DNA of 64,000 bases, taken from positions 2,606,501 to 2,670,500 of the forward strand of contig NZ_JAYKZY010000002.1 of NCBI RefSeq assembly GCF_035818615.1, written 5' to 3'. A program made the translations under genes and the position numbers. The DNA comes from Sphingobium sp. CR2-8 (GTDB lineage: Bacteria > Pseudomonadota > Alphaproteobacteria > Sphingomonadales > Sphingomonadaceae). This document shows, in pieces, positions 9,056 to 17,183 of this stretch. The notes beneath the pieces were generated by a model. It saw nothing but the letters and a program-made list of their open reading frames with translations, was not told the DNA's origin and did no database searches. Numbering within the stretch: the stretch's first letter is position 1; each line of letters starts with the position of its first letter.

Positions 9056-10228
9056 ATGGCGCTCAACGTCCTCACGCTATCGACCCTCTTTCCCGACATC
9101 AGCCGACCCAATTTCGGCGTGTTCGTGGAACGGCAAGCGCGCGAACTGGCGAGCCGCCCCGAAGCCGACGTCACCGTCGTCGCGCCGGTCGGCCTTCCGC
9201 CATGGCCTTTGTCGCTGGCAGCGCGTTACGCGCCGTTGCGTGCCTTGCCGCGCAAGGAACGATGGCGCGAACTGACCGTCTATCGCCCCACCTTCCGGAT
9301 CATCCCCAAATTCGGTGGCCGGACCAATGTCGGCGCGATGACCCGCGCGATCCTGCCGCTGGTCCGAAGACTCCATGCAGAAAAGCCGTTCGACGTCATC
9401 GACGCCAGTTTCTTTTTTCCCGATGGCCCGGTCGCGCAACGGCTGTCGAAGGCGCTCGGCATTCCCTATTCGGTCAAGGCGCGCGGCGCCGACATCCACT
9501 ATTGGGGTACGCAACGCAGCACCCGCAAGATGGTGCTGAACGCGGCGCATGGCGCGGGCGGCCTCCTTGCCGTGTCGGAAGCCATGCGGCGGTCGATGGC
9601 CCGGATGGGAATCGATGCCGACAAGATCCGGGTCCATTATACCGGCGTGGATCTCGACACGTTCGAGACAGGCGATCGCGATGCGGCCAAGGCGGCGCTG
9701 GATTTCAGTGGTCCCGTTCTCCTGTGCGTAGGCGCACTCATCCCGCGCAAGGGCCAGGATCTGCTGGTCCGCGCGCTGCCCCTGCTGCCCGACGTCACAC
9801 TGCTGCTGGCGGGCCAGGGCGCTTTCCGGCGGACGCTGGAAAATCTGGCGCAGGAATTGGGCGTGGAACGGCGCGTGGGTTTCCTCGGCTCCGTGCCCCA
9901 TCATAAACTACCACGAATTTATACCGCCGCCGACGTCATGGCGCTGCCGTCCGAATCGGAAGGACTGGCCAATGCCTGGGTCGAATCGCTGGCCTGCGGC
10001 ACGCCCATCGTCATCACCGATGTCGGTGGCGCGCGCGAACTTCTCGATCAGCCCGGCGCGGGCCGGATCGTCGCGCGCGATCCCGAAGCCATCGCACAGG
10101 CCGTCAGCGCCCTGTTGGACGCGCCGCCCGCCAAATCGGATGTCCGCGCGGCAGCTTTACGGTTCACCTGGACGGCCAATGGCGACACGTTGCTCACCCA
10201 TCTTCACGATGTCGCCGCGTCGGGTTGA
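9056..10228 (+). CDS. GT4-family glycosyltransferase
   Basis: A 390-residue retaining glycosyltransferase of the GT-B fold. The N-terminal domain begins LNVLTLSTLFPDISRPNFGV and contains VKARGADIHYWG. The C-terminal nucleotide-sugar domain has LLCVGALIPRKGQDLLVRAL and the EX7E motif (EGLANAWVE). GAGAGG precedes the ATG. It probably adds a sugar to a cell-surface polysaccharide; the acceptor is unknown. Its 3' end overlaps the opposite-strand molybdopterin-type gene by 25 bp. Confidence 0.88.
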   Translation: MALNVLTLSTLFPDISRPNFGVFVERQARELASRPEADVTVVAPVGLPPWPLSLAARYAPLRALPRKERWRELTVYRPTFRIIPKFGGRTNVGAMTRAILPLVRRLHAEKPFDVIDASFFFPDGPVAQRLSKALGIPYSVKARGADIHYWGTQRSTRKMVLNAAHGAGGLLAVSEAMRRSMARMGIDADKIRVHYTGVDLDTFETGDRDAAKAALDFSGPVLLCVGALIPRKGQDLLVRALPLLPDVTLLLAGQGAFRRTLENLAQELGVERRVGFLGSVPHHKLPRIYTAADVMALPSESEGLANAWVESLACGTPIVITDVGGARELLDQPGAGRIVARDPEAIAQAVSALLDAPPAKSDVRAAALRFTWTANGDTLLTHLHDVAASG

Positions 10229-11856
10229 CGCCCGATGGGTAACAATCGCGGCTTCCCGTCCGGCGTCGGGAAGCGCCCTTCGTCGAACGGCACCTCACCC
10301 CAGCGCCACGGCGTAAGTTCGTCATAGGCCGGGTTGGATATGGGCGCATGGCGCTTGAGGTTCAGCAGGCGGGAGCCGTCATTGCCATAAGCCGTCAGAC
10401 GCACATGCTCGCGATAGATGTCGGCAGAGCGTTCATAGTGGAAGGCGTCCCCCCAACCCATCGCCTGGGCAACCTTCGTCAGCGCCCACCAGTCCGGCTT
10501 GACGTCACCGGGCAGATCGAAAAGACGCCGCTGGCGACTGATCAGGCGATCCATGCCCGTCAATGTGCCGTCCTTCTCAATCCAGGCGGGTGACGGCAGG
10601 ACGATGGTCCAGCCTTCCTGTGTCTCTGAAGCAGCGTCCGTCGATCGGATCGACAACGGGACCGCCTTTCGCGCCCTATCCAGCCACGGCGCAGCCGCTT
10701 CATCCGCGCCGATACTCCACAGCGCTTTGACCCGCCCATCATATATGGCTTCCAGCAGCGCGTCGTCCTCCAGGCCGGGCGCCTGCGCCAGATGACGCGC
10801 GCCCCAGAAGCGGCCGACTTGCGCCAGCGCGTCCGGCGTGAAATCGCGATGGGCGGCCAAAGCGCTTGGCATACAGCCAACCTCGCGCGCGCCCATGCCG
10901 TTGGATTGCGCCGTCAATGCAAAGGGCGTCGCGCCCAAACGCCCGATCCTGCCGGTCGCCAGATGATAATTGTGCGCAGCCGCCAACAGGTCGGCATCGG
11001 CGTCGATCAGCGTGACAACCCTGTCATGCGCCGACACCAGTTCGTAGAAGGCCCGTATCTGCGCAGGCGCAAGGCGGCAAAGCTTCGCGAGCGACCATAT
11101 ATCCCGGCCGGACCGCAGCCTGTCCCAAAAGTCCGCCGGTGCGGTCACGCGTCTTGCCAGATCGTCCGGATCGAGCGCGCCGCTATCATGGGCATGAAGC
11201 AAAAGCCCGGCGAGCAATTGCGCCGTGCTGCCCGGCATGACGTCCAGCCGCATATCAACCTCGACATCGTCCAACGTGCCGATATCGGCGATTCGAACGA
11301 GCGTCGCGCCATGCTCTTCCCGCGCCGCCTCTATTCTCTCCAGCAGCACCGGATGCGCCTGGGCGATATCGGCGCCTGCGATGAGGATCAGATCGGCATG
11401 ATCGATATCCTCAAAGGTGCCCGGCATGACGTCTTGACCGAACGCCGCCTTTTGCATCGCATCGGTCGCGCCCCGCCAGGGCGCATGGATATGCGCGGAG
11501 CCGAAAAAACCCTTCATCAGCTTGTTGGCGACATAATAATCCTCGGTCAGCAAACCGCCGCCGACATGCATCGCAACGCTGCCCGGACCGTGGCGCGCTA
11601 TCAAAGTCGAGAGCCGCTTGGCAATCTGACCAATGGCCTTGTCCCAGCCTTGCTGCCGCCCATCGACCCAGGGTTGCAGCAATCGCCGATCGATCGACGC
11701 CATAGACTTTAGCGCATCGGCCCTCGAACATAGCCGCCCGCCATTGGCAGGATGCAGCCGGTCGCCCTCGATCTGGAGCCGACGGTCCGACTCCACAAAG
11801 GCGCGCACCCCACACCCCACGCCGCATTGGCCGCACTGGCTTCGCACGATAGCCAT
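10204..11856 (-). CDS. Nitrate reductase-like molybdopterin oxidoreductase, Mo ligand and C-terminal domain missing
   Basis: A 550-residue relative of assimilatory nitrate reductases (NasA/NapA group), which are normally much longer. The N-terminal [4Fe-4S] cysteines are intact (Cys8, Cys11, Cys15, Cys43), as are family blocks LLTEDYYVANKLMKGFFGS, SNGMGAREVGCMPSALAAH and EKDGTLTGMDRLISRQRR. Where the family has the Mo-ligating Cys (R-L-C-M-S-S), this protein reads HIHAPWRGATDAMQKAAFG, with no Cys. The chain ends at TPDGKPRLLPIGRQP, before the molybdopterin-dinucleotide-binding domain. The reading frame is continuous through the changed site. It is divergent from modA (114 bp). Normal nitrate reduction is unlikely; a role as a cofactor-free or Fe-S protein is inference. 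Confidence 0.8.
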   Translation of the reverse strand: MAIVRSQCGQCGVGCGVRAFVESDRRLQIEGDRLHPANGGRLCSRADALKSMASIDRRLLQPWVDGRQQGWDKAIGQIAKRLSTLIARHGPGSVAMHVGGGLLTEDYYVANKLMKGFFGSAHIHAPWRGATDAMQKAAFGQDVMPGTFEDIDHADLILIAGADIAQAHPVLLERIEAAREEHGATLVRIADIGTLDDVEVDMRLDVMPGSTAQLLAGLLLHAHDSGALDPDDLARRVTAPADFWDRLRSGRDIWSLAKLCRLAPAQIRAFYELVSAHDRVVTLIDADADLLAAAHNYHLATGRIGRLGATPFALTAQSNGMGAREVGCMPSALAAHRDFTPDALAQVGRFWGARHLAQAPGLEDDALLEAIYDGRVKALWSIGADEAAAPWLDRARKAVPLSIRSTDAASETQEGWTIVLPSPAWIEKDGTLTGMDRLISRQRRLFDLPGDVKPDWWALTKVAQAMGWGDAFHYERSADIYREHVRLTAYGNDGSRLLNLKRHAPISNPAYDELTPWRWGEVPFDEGRFPTPDGKPRLLPIGRQPDAATS

Positions 11857-11970
11857 ATCAGCGCGGGATTTGATTCCGATCGGTCATGGCGCTGGTCCCT
11901 ATCCTATCGCCGCGCGCGGCAAAAGCGTCATGGCCTTGCGCGATGCCGTCAGGCCCGGCACACAAAAGCC

Positions 11971-12741
11971 ATGATGATCCTGTTGCGTTTCCTCACCCTG
12001 CTGCCGCTGCTCTTCTGCGCGGCGGCTCAGGCGGCCCCCAATGACAAAGGCCCCATCCTCCTGGCCGCAGCCAGCATGCAGGAAGCCATGAGCGCGGCCG
12101 CCGATTCATGGGCGGCCAAGGGCCATCCACGCCCGATCATTTCCTTTGCCGGCTCCTCCGCCCTGGCGCGGCAGATCAGGGCCGGGGCACCCGCCGATCT
12201 TTTCCTGTCCGCCGACGAGGAATGGATGACCGACGTCGAACATGGCGGATTCCTTGCACGGGGCACCCGTGTCGATCTGGCGGGCAACAGCCTGGTGCTG
12301 GTCAGCCCAGCGGCCAAGCCGGTCCGGCTACGTATCGCGCGCGGCATGCCGATCGCGCGGGCGTTAGGCGGGGGACGCCTCGCCATGGCCAATCCCGACG
12401 CCGTGCCAGCGGGAAAATATGGCAAGGCGGCGCTCACCGCGCTGGGCGTCTGGCCCCAGGTCGCCAACCGCGTCGCCCGGGCCGATAATGTCCGCGCCGC
12501 GCTGGCCCTCGTCCAGCGTGGCGAAGCGCCGCTCGGCATCGTCTATGCGACGGACGCCCGTGCAACACGCGGCGTAGCGGTGGTCGGTACATTTCCGTCG
12601 AACAGCCATACGCCGATCCGCTATCCACTGGCGAGACTGCGCACCAGCCGCCATCCCGACGCGGAACCCTTTCGCCGGTTCCTGCTATCAGCCTCGGGCA
12701 AGGCGATCCTGGCGCGCTACGGCTTCACGCCTGCCTCATGA
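11971..12741 (+). CDS. modA: Molybdate ABC transporter substrate-binding protein ModA
   Basis: A 256-residue periplasmic binding protein. Signal peptide MMILLRFLTLLPLLFCAAAQA precedes the ModA body: LAAASMQEAMSAAAD, FAGSSALARQIRAGAPADLF, and ANPDAVPAGKYGKAAL, all typical of ModA. The ATG at 11971 is chosen over longer in-frame starts because the signal peptide follows at once. modB starts 81 bp downstream. The product captures molybdate for the ModBC importer. Confidence 0.92.
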   Translation: MMILLRFLTLLPLLFCAAAQAAPNDKGPILLAAASMQEAMSAAADSWAAKGHPRPIISFAGSSALARQIRAGAPADLFLSADEEWMTDVEHGGFLARGTRVDLAGNSLVLVSPAAKPVRLRIARGMPIARALGGGRLAMANPDAVPAGKYGKAALTALGVWPQVANRVARADNVRAALALVQRGEAPLGIVYATDARATRGVAVVGTFPSNSHTPIRYPLARLRTSRHPDAEPFRRFLLSASGKAILARYGFTPAS

Positions 12742-12822
12742 TCGGCGGCCATGCAAATTGTTCCGGCGATAGTCGAATGACGATGCCTCCCATGGCTTCC
12801 CTGTTTCTGGCGATATCGTGAC

Positions 12823-13530
12823 ATGACGATGTTCACCTTCCCGGACGAAAGCTGGGTCGTCATCGCGCTTTCCCTGAAGGTCAGCATCGTCGCCGTGGCG
12901 TCCATGCTGCCATTGGCATTTTTTCTGGCATGGATGCTGGAACGGTGGAACGTCCCGTTCAAGCTGTTGCTCGACGCCCTGATCCATCTTCCGCTGGTCG
13001 TTCCGCCCGTGGTCACCGGGTGGCTGCTGCTCATCTTGTTCGGCGCCAACGGGCCCATAGGACATTGGCTCCAGGACCAGTTCGGGATCACACTCTTGTT
13101 CCGCTGGACAGGCGCCGCGCTTGCCGCGGCGATCATGGCGTTGCCCTTGATGGTGCGCGCCATCCGGCTTTCGATCGAAGCGGTGGATCGCAAGCTGGAA
13201 GAGGCCGCCGAAACGCTGGGTGCGACGCGCATCCGGATTTTCCTGACCATCTCTCTGCCGCTGACTGCACCCGGCGTGCTGGTGGCGATCGTGCTCGGTT
13301 TTGCGCGATCGCTGGGGGAGTTCGGGGCGACCATCACCTTCGTATCCGATATACCGGGCGAAACCCGCACGCTGCCGATCGCCATCTACTCCGCACTCCA
13401 GGTGCCGGGCGGAGAGACGATCGCCGCCGGCTTCGCAGTGGTGTCTATCTTGCTGTCCATGGCGGCGCTCCTGATCTCCGGCCTTCTCGTCCGGCGCGCC
13501 GGCAAGTCGCGGAATACACATGTCCTTTGA
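12823..13530 (+). CDS. modB: Molybdate ABC transporter permease ModB
   Basis: A 235-residue inner-membrane permease with about five hydrophobic helices. The ABC-coupling (EAA) loop is EAAETLGATRIRIFLTISLP, and the C-terminal half holds GFARSLGEFGATITFVSDIPG, a strong ModB/CysT-type block. The family size is normal. It overlaps modC by 11 bp, so the two are translationally coupled. Confidence 0.94.
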   Translation: MTMFTFPDESWVVIALSLKVSIVAVASMLPLAFFLAWMLERWNVPFKLLLDALIHLPLVVPPVVTGWLLLILFGANGPIGHWLQDQFGITLLFRWTGAALAAAIMALPLMVRAIRLSIEAVDRKLEEAAETLGATRIRIFLTISLPLTAPGVLVAIVLGFARSLGEFGATITFVSDIPGETRTLPIAIYSALQVPGGETIAAGFAVVSILLSMAALLISGLLVRRAGKSRNTHVL

Positions 13531-14149
13531 CATCGATCTTGCGCGCAAAGTCGGCGAAACCGACATCCGCTTCCAATGCCGCACCAGCGACGGCCTCGTC
13601 GCTGTGGTGGGGCCATCGGGTATCGGCAAGAGCACGGTGCTCAACATGGTCGCGGGCATCGTCAAACCGGACAAAGGCCATGTCGTCATCGGCGGCGAAA
13701 CCCTGTTCGACAGCCGGTCGGGCATTGCCCTGCCTGTTGCCGCACGACAAGCGGGCTATGTCTTCCAGGACCGGCGGCTATTCCCTCACATGCGCGTGCT
13801 GGGCAATCTACGCTATGCCAGAAGAACGCCGCAGCCCCTCGATTTCGACTGGATCGTGGAGGCGCTCGGCATTGCCGCCCTGCTCGATCGTTGGCCCTCG
13901 ACCCTGTCCGGTGGCGAGGCGCAGCGCGTCGCGATCGGCCGCGCCCTGTTATCCGGGCCGCGCTTCCTGTTGCTGGATGAACCGCTGGCGTCGCTGGACG
14001 AGCCGCGACGGGTACAGATCAGGGCCATCATCGACCGCATCAAGCAGGAATTGCGGATTCCAATCCTATTGGTCAGCCACGATCAGGCCGACATCGCCCA
14101 GTTGGCCGACACGATCATATCCCTGCCCCCGGACGGCCTGTCAGCATGA
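13520..14149 (+). CDS. modC: Molybdate ABC transporter ATP-binding protein ModC, short form
   Basis: A 209-residue ATPase with Walker A (GPSGIGKST), Q loop (YVFQDRRLFPHM), signature (LSGGEAQRVAIGRAL), Walker B (FLLLDEPLASLD) and the switch His (LLVSHDQADI). Classical ModC is ~350 residues with a C-terminal Mop/TOBE domain that binds molybdate and gives feedback control; this one ends right after the ATPase, and the next gene's end is 9 bp away, so the missing domain is not hidden by a frameshift. Confidence 0.9.
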   Translation: MSFDIDLARKVGETDIRFQCRTSDGLVAVVGPSGIGKSTVLNMVAGIVKPDKGHVVIGGETLFDSRSGIALPVAARQAGYVFQDRRLFPHMRVLGNLRYARRTPQPLDFDWIVEALGIAALLDRWPSTLSGGEAQRVAIGRALLSGPRFLLLDEPLASLDEPRRVQIRAIIDRIKQELRIPILLVSHDQADIAQLADTIISLPPDGLSA

Positions 14150-14158
14150 CGATCGCCG

Positions 14159-15421
14159 TCAATGCACCGCATAGTGGATATGATCGCCCAGCGACGCGGG
14201 AGATGGCGCTGCACCCTTGTGCCGTTCCAGCCTCTCGACGGCATGACGTACCAGCATATCGAGGCCGGTGTCGCTGAGAAGCCCGCCCCGGATCAGGCAG
14301 CGATCGATCAAGACGCGGCGGAATGCCGAATATAGCGCCATGTCGGGCTTCTGCGGGTCAGACCAGAAATGGTCCAGCCCGGCACTATAGACCACGCCAG
14401 GAACCTTATACACGGCATGCCCCAGAACCAGCACCGGTTTTCCGGCGTTCAGCGCCAATGTTCCCACCGTGCTGTTGACGGTAACCACCCCGATGCTGCG
14501 CTGCACGACCTGGTCGATATCCCAGTCGGCGAGATAGACGACCCTCTCTGACACGCCATATTGCCTGGCCAGACGTCGCGTCAGCTTGTCCCATCCGACC
14601 AGCCCGGAATCCAGCGGATGCCGTTTAACGACCAGCAGAACGTCCTGCGGCGCATGGCGGGCAAAGCTCTTGATCACGAAGCGAAGCGCCGCCCGCATAT
14701 TGCCGAACGGCGAATGAATGCGGATTTGATAGTCGGAATTGAGTTGCAGCGGGAGGGTGAAGTACCGCTTGCCCTGGACATGTGACCATTCATCCGCAGA
14801 GGCGCGGGCGTCCTTCCGCCGCATGATGAGCTTGCGGCACCAGGACAGGGATTCGATCAGGAAGCTGTGTGGCCTGTGCGTCCGGTAGAATGGAAAATAG
14901 GGCCGCATGATCGCGGCGGACAACCCGTTGCGCATGGTGTTGCGCGCGCGGGTGCGAAACTTCGACGGAACCTGTGGCAAGTCCTCGGGCGTGGGCGGCA
15001 GGTTCTGCGCCTGGTCCAGATACCATTGCGGGTCCAGCGGCAGGGTGGAATTGCCGTTCACCCCATCATCCTGAAAGGTCAGGAAATCGGGCCGGATATA
15101 GCCTTCTTCCACCACATGAACGCGCAAGTTGCGCAGCCGGGCCATGCCATGGGCGGACGCATGATAGGGGCGGCAATCGCCGTAAAGAATTAGGTCGGTG
15201 ACACCATGGTCCACGATGAAATCATCGAAGAAGAGCGGCCAGTTGCGGAAGGTGCCGCGATAGTCCGTCGCATCACCCGGCCAGTCGACCTTGTCGCCGC
15301 CATTGATGTTGATCCGCAGCGCCCGATGGCCCCGGTCGCGCAGCGCGTCTGCAAGCATGGCGAAATAGGGGCCATGTGGTCCTTGCAGGAACAGAAATGT
15401 CTTCGCGGCGCCCTCAACCAC
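14159..15421 (-). CDS. Capsule polysaccharide biosynthesis protein, KpsS-like
   Basis: A 420-residue protein of the KpsS/BcbG group, implicated in adding Kdo to the lipid anchor of group 2 capsules. It opens with FLFLQGPHGPYFAMLADAL and has ILYGDCRPYH, VVEEGYIRPDFLT, and the C-terminal IDQVVQRSIGVVTVNSTVGT block. It starts with GTG, overlapping the end of the KpsC-like gene by 8 bp, so the two are co-translated. No kpsM/T exporter or Kdo-synthesis genes are in the window, so the final polymer cannot be named. Confidence 0.87.
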   Translation of the reverse strand: MVEGAAKTFLFLQGPHGPYFAMLADALRDRGHRALRININGGDKVDWPGDATDYRGTFRNWPLFFDDFIVDHGVTDLILYGDCRPYHASAHGMARLRNLRVHVVEEGYIRPDFLTFQDDGVNGNSTLPLDPQWYLDQAQNLPPTPEDLPQVPSKFRTRARNTMRNGLSAAIMRPYFPFYRTHRPHSFLIESLSWCRKLIMRRKDARASADEWSHVQGKRYFTLPLQLNSDYQIRIHSPFGNMRAALRFVIKSFARHAPQDVLLVVKRHPLDSGLVGWDKLTRRLARQYGVSERVVYLADWDIDQVVQRSIGVVTVNSTVGTLALNAGKPVLVLGHAVYKVPGVVYSAGLDHFWSDPQKPDMALYSAFRRVLIDRCLIRGGLLSDTGLDMLVRHAVERLERHKGAAPSPASLGDHIHYAVH

Positions 15422-17054
15422 GGAAGAACTCGGCAGACACAGTCATAAATCGGCGCAACTTCCCTTGTAGCATCCGCAGTCGAATGAGCGACGTCACCGG
15501 CGGCGTCAATCCGTTCGCTAAACGATCCACCATGACTTCCGGACCACAAGGTAATTGTGTGACCGGGTCAATATATCGGGGATAGAGAATGAGTGTCGCC
15601 GCGACAAGTTGATCCACGTCGAGCCTGCGCCCCCGTCGACCGGTCGCCTGAGCCAGATCCCGCGTCAATCCCCATCCGGCATAGAAGGGCATGCCATGGA
15701 CCGTGACGGGCCGATCACGCATCAACGCTTCGAAGCCGGTGAGTGACGACAGAACATGCACTTCGTCCACCGCCTGCACCAATTCCATAAGCGGAGCGCC
15801 GGTGTCGATCATATCGGCATGCGCCAGCACCGTCGCGTCGGCCAGATGTCCCTTCCGGTGTCCGGCCTGCACGTCGGGATGCGGGCGATACACGATCCAG
15901 GCGTCCGGCTCGGCTGACCGCACCCGCGCCAGAAAATCGAGATTCCCGTCGACCCCGGCCCCGCCCAGTTGCACCGACAGATCGTCTTCGACCTGGCCGA
16001 CCGCCAGAACCGTGCGACGCCCCTCCGGCAGGCCGATCATGCGCCCCGCCCCCGGCCCATATTTGGTGACGCCCGATCCGCAGATGCTCAGGCGCAGCAG
16101 GCGCGCGCGTTCAACGAGCGTCGCCGAAAAATCATGCGTCGCCAGCAGATTTTCCAGATCATTGGCCTGGCGGGCATCATAATAGATGCCGGTCCGGTCC
16201 ACAACCACCGACCCGGGCGGATGCAGGGCCGCCCCCAATCCTCGCGACCGAAGAAACCCGTCCTCCACCCGCGCGACGGCGACGCCCTGAGAGTCTGCCT
16301 CCTGCGATGTGGAGGGCGGAACGCGCGAAGGCCATATGGCCAGTGCGCCGCCTGTCTGCTGCGCCCTGTGCAAACCGCGCTTGGCGGACAGGAAAGGCGG
16401 CGTACCCAGCCCGTCCCAAAGGAAATGGCGCATGACGTCTTGCTTCCAGAACGCCATGCCGCTGGCCGCCGCGATGCCGCGATTGCCATCGATATGACGC
16501 CGCCAATCGGCCAGTTGCCCGATCGCCTGCGCGACGTCTGTCGGTTCGCCGGTGAAGCAGTCGCGATAGGACGCTTGGGCGATGCGCGATTTTGCCGCGA
16601 CACGGAGTGTGGCCGGGGCGATCGGGCGGCCGTCGCGATCGAATACGGGCACGTTCGATAATCCTGCGACCAACGCAATGTCATCGTCCGGCGCGGCGTA
16701 CACGGCGCGCACCTGTTCGACCAGCGCCCAGGGGTCGCAGCATGTCGGGAGACGACGCCCGATCATGTTCGACCTGCCTCCACCATCGGTCGCGCGCAAA
16801 ATGCCGATCTGCTCCGGCATCACGTCGCCTGACGTCAGGTCGACCGCGCCGATAGCATCCTGCACAAGGACCTGGAGGCCCTCCGGCCGCTCTCCCCAGA
16901 AATCGCCGCCAATCCGCGCCTGGGCGATCATGTCGAGCACGGCGTCGGATACCGACTCATGCCGTGCGTCATTGCTCTGGCTGATGCTGACGGCGGCCGT
17001 CGCAGCCGCAATGCCGGGGAATGGCGGCGATCGCAGGAAGGGCATGGCTGTCAT
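15414..17054 (-). CDS. Capsule polysaccharide biosynthesis protein, KpsC-like
   Basis: A ~546-residue KpsC relative. The C-terminal module is complete: ARVEDGFLRSRGLGAALHPP, DRTGIYYDARQANDLENLL, IVYRPHPDVQAGHRKG, VHVLSSLTGFEALMRDRPV, PFYAGWGLTRDL and ATLILYPRYIDP. Classical KpsC (~670 residues) has two such modules; the N-terminal one is shortened here. The ATG at 17054 is chosen but a second Met at 17045 and an upstream TTG at 17093 are possible; none has a clear ribosome site. It is co-translated with the KpsS-like gene. Confidence 0.85.
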   Translation of the reverse strand: MTAMPFLRSPPFPGIAAATAAVSISQSNDARHESVSDAVLDMIAQARIGGDFWGERPEGLQVLVQDAIGAVDLTSGDVMPEQIGILRATDGGGRSNMIGRRLPTCCDPWALVEQVRAVYAAPDDDIALVAGLSNVPVFDRDGRPIAPATLRVAAKSRIAQASYRDCFTGEPTDVAQAIGQLADWRRHIDGNRGIAAASGMAFWKQDVMRHFLWDGLGTPPFLSAKRGLHRAQQTGGALAIWPSRVPPSTSQEADSQGVAVARVEDGFLRSRGLGAALHPPGSVVVDRTGIYYDARQANDLENLLATHDFSATLVERARLLRLSICGSGVTKYGPGAGRMIGLPEGRRTVLAVGQVEDDLSVQLGGAGVDGNLDFLARVRSAEPDAWIVYRPHPDVQAGHRKGHLADATVLAHADMIDTGAPLMELVQAVDEVHVLSSLTGFEALMRDRPVTVHGMPFYAGWGLTRDLAQATGRRGRRLDVDQLVAATLILYPRYIDPVTQLPCGPEVMVDRLANGLTPPVTSLIRLRMLQGKLRRFMTVSAEFFRG

Positions 17055-17183
17055 GAGCGGTGGTTCGATGCCTGCACGGCATATCCCGCGCAAAGACGTG
17101 CCAATATGATGATGCCCAATGCCGCCCTCATATGGGCCAAGCCCCTGTTCCGTGGCCGACCATGTGACGGCCAGGCCGGAAGG

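Noticed and set aside
11857..11970. ModE operator or molybdenum-cofactor riboswitch between the NasA-like gene and modA
   Set aside because: I could not find the ModE-type inverted half-sites or the long conserved RNA core in these 114 bp.
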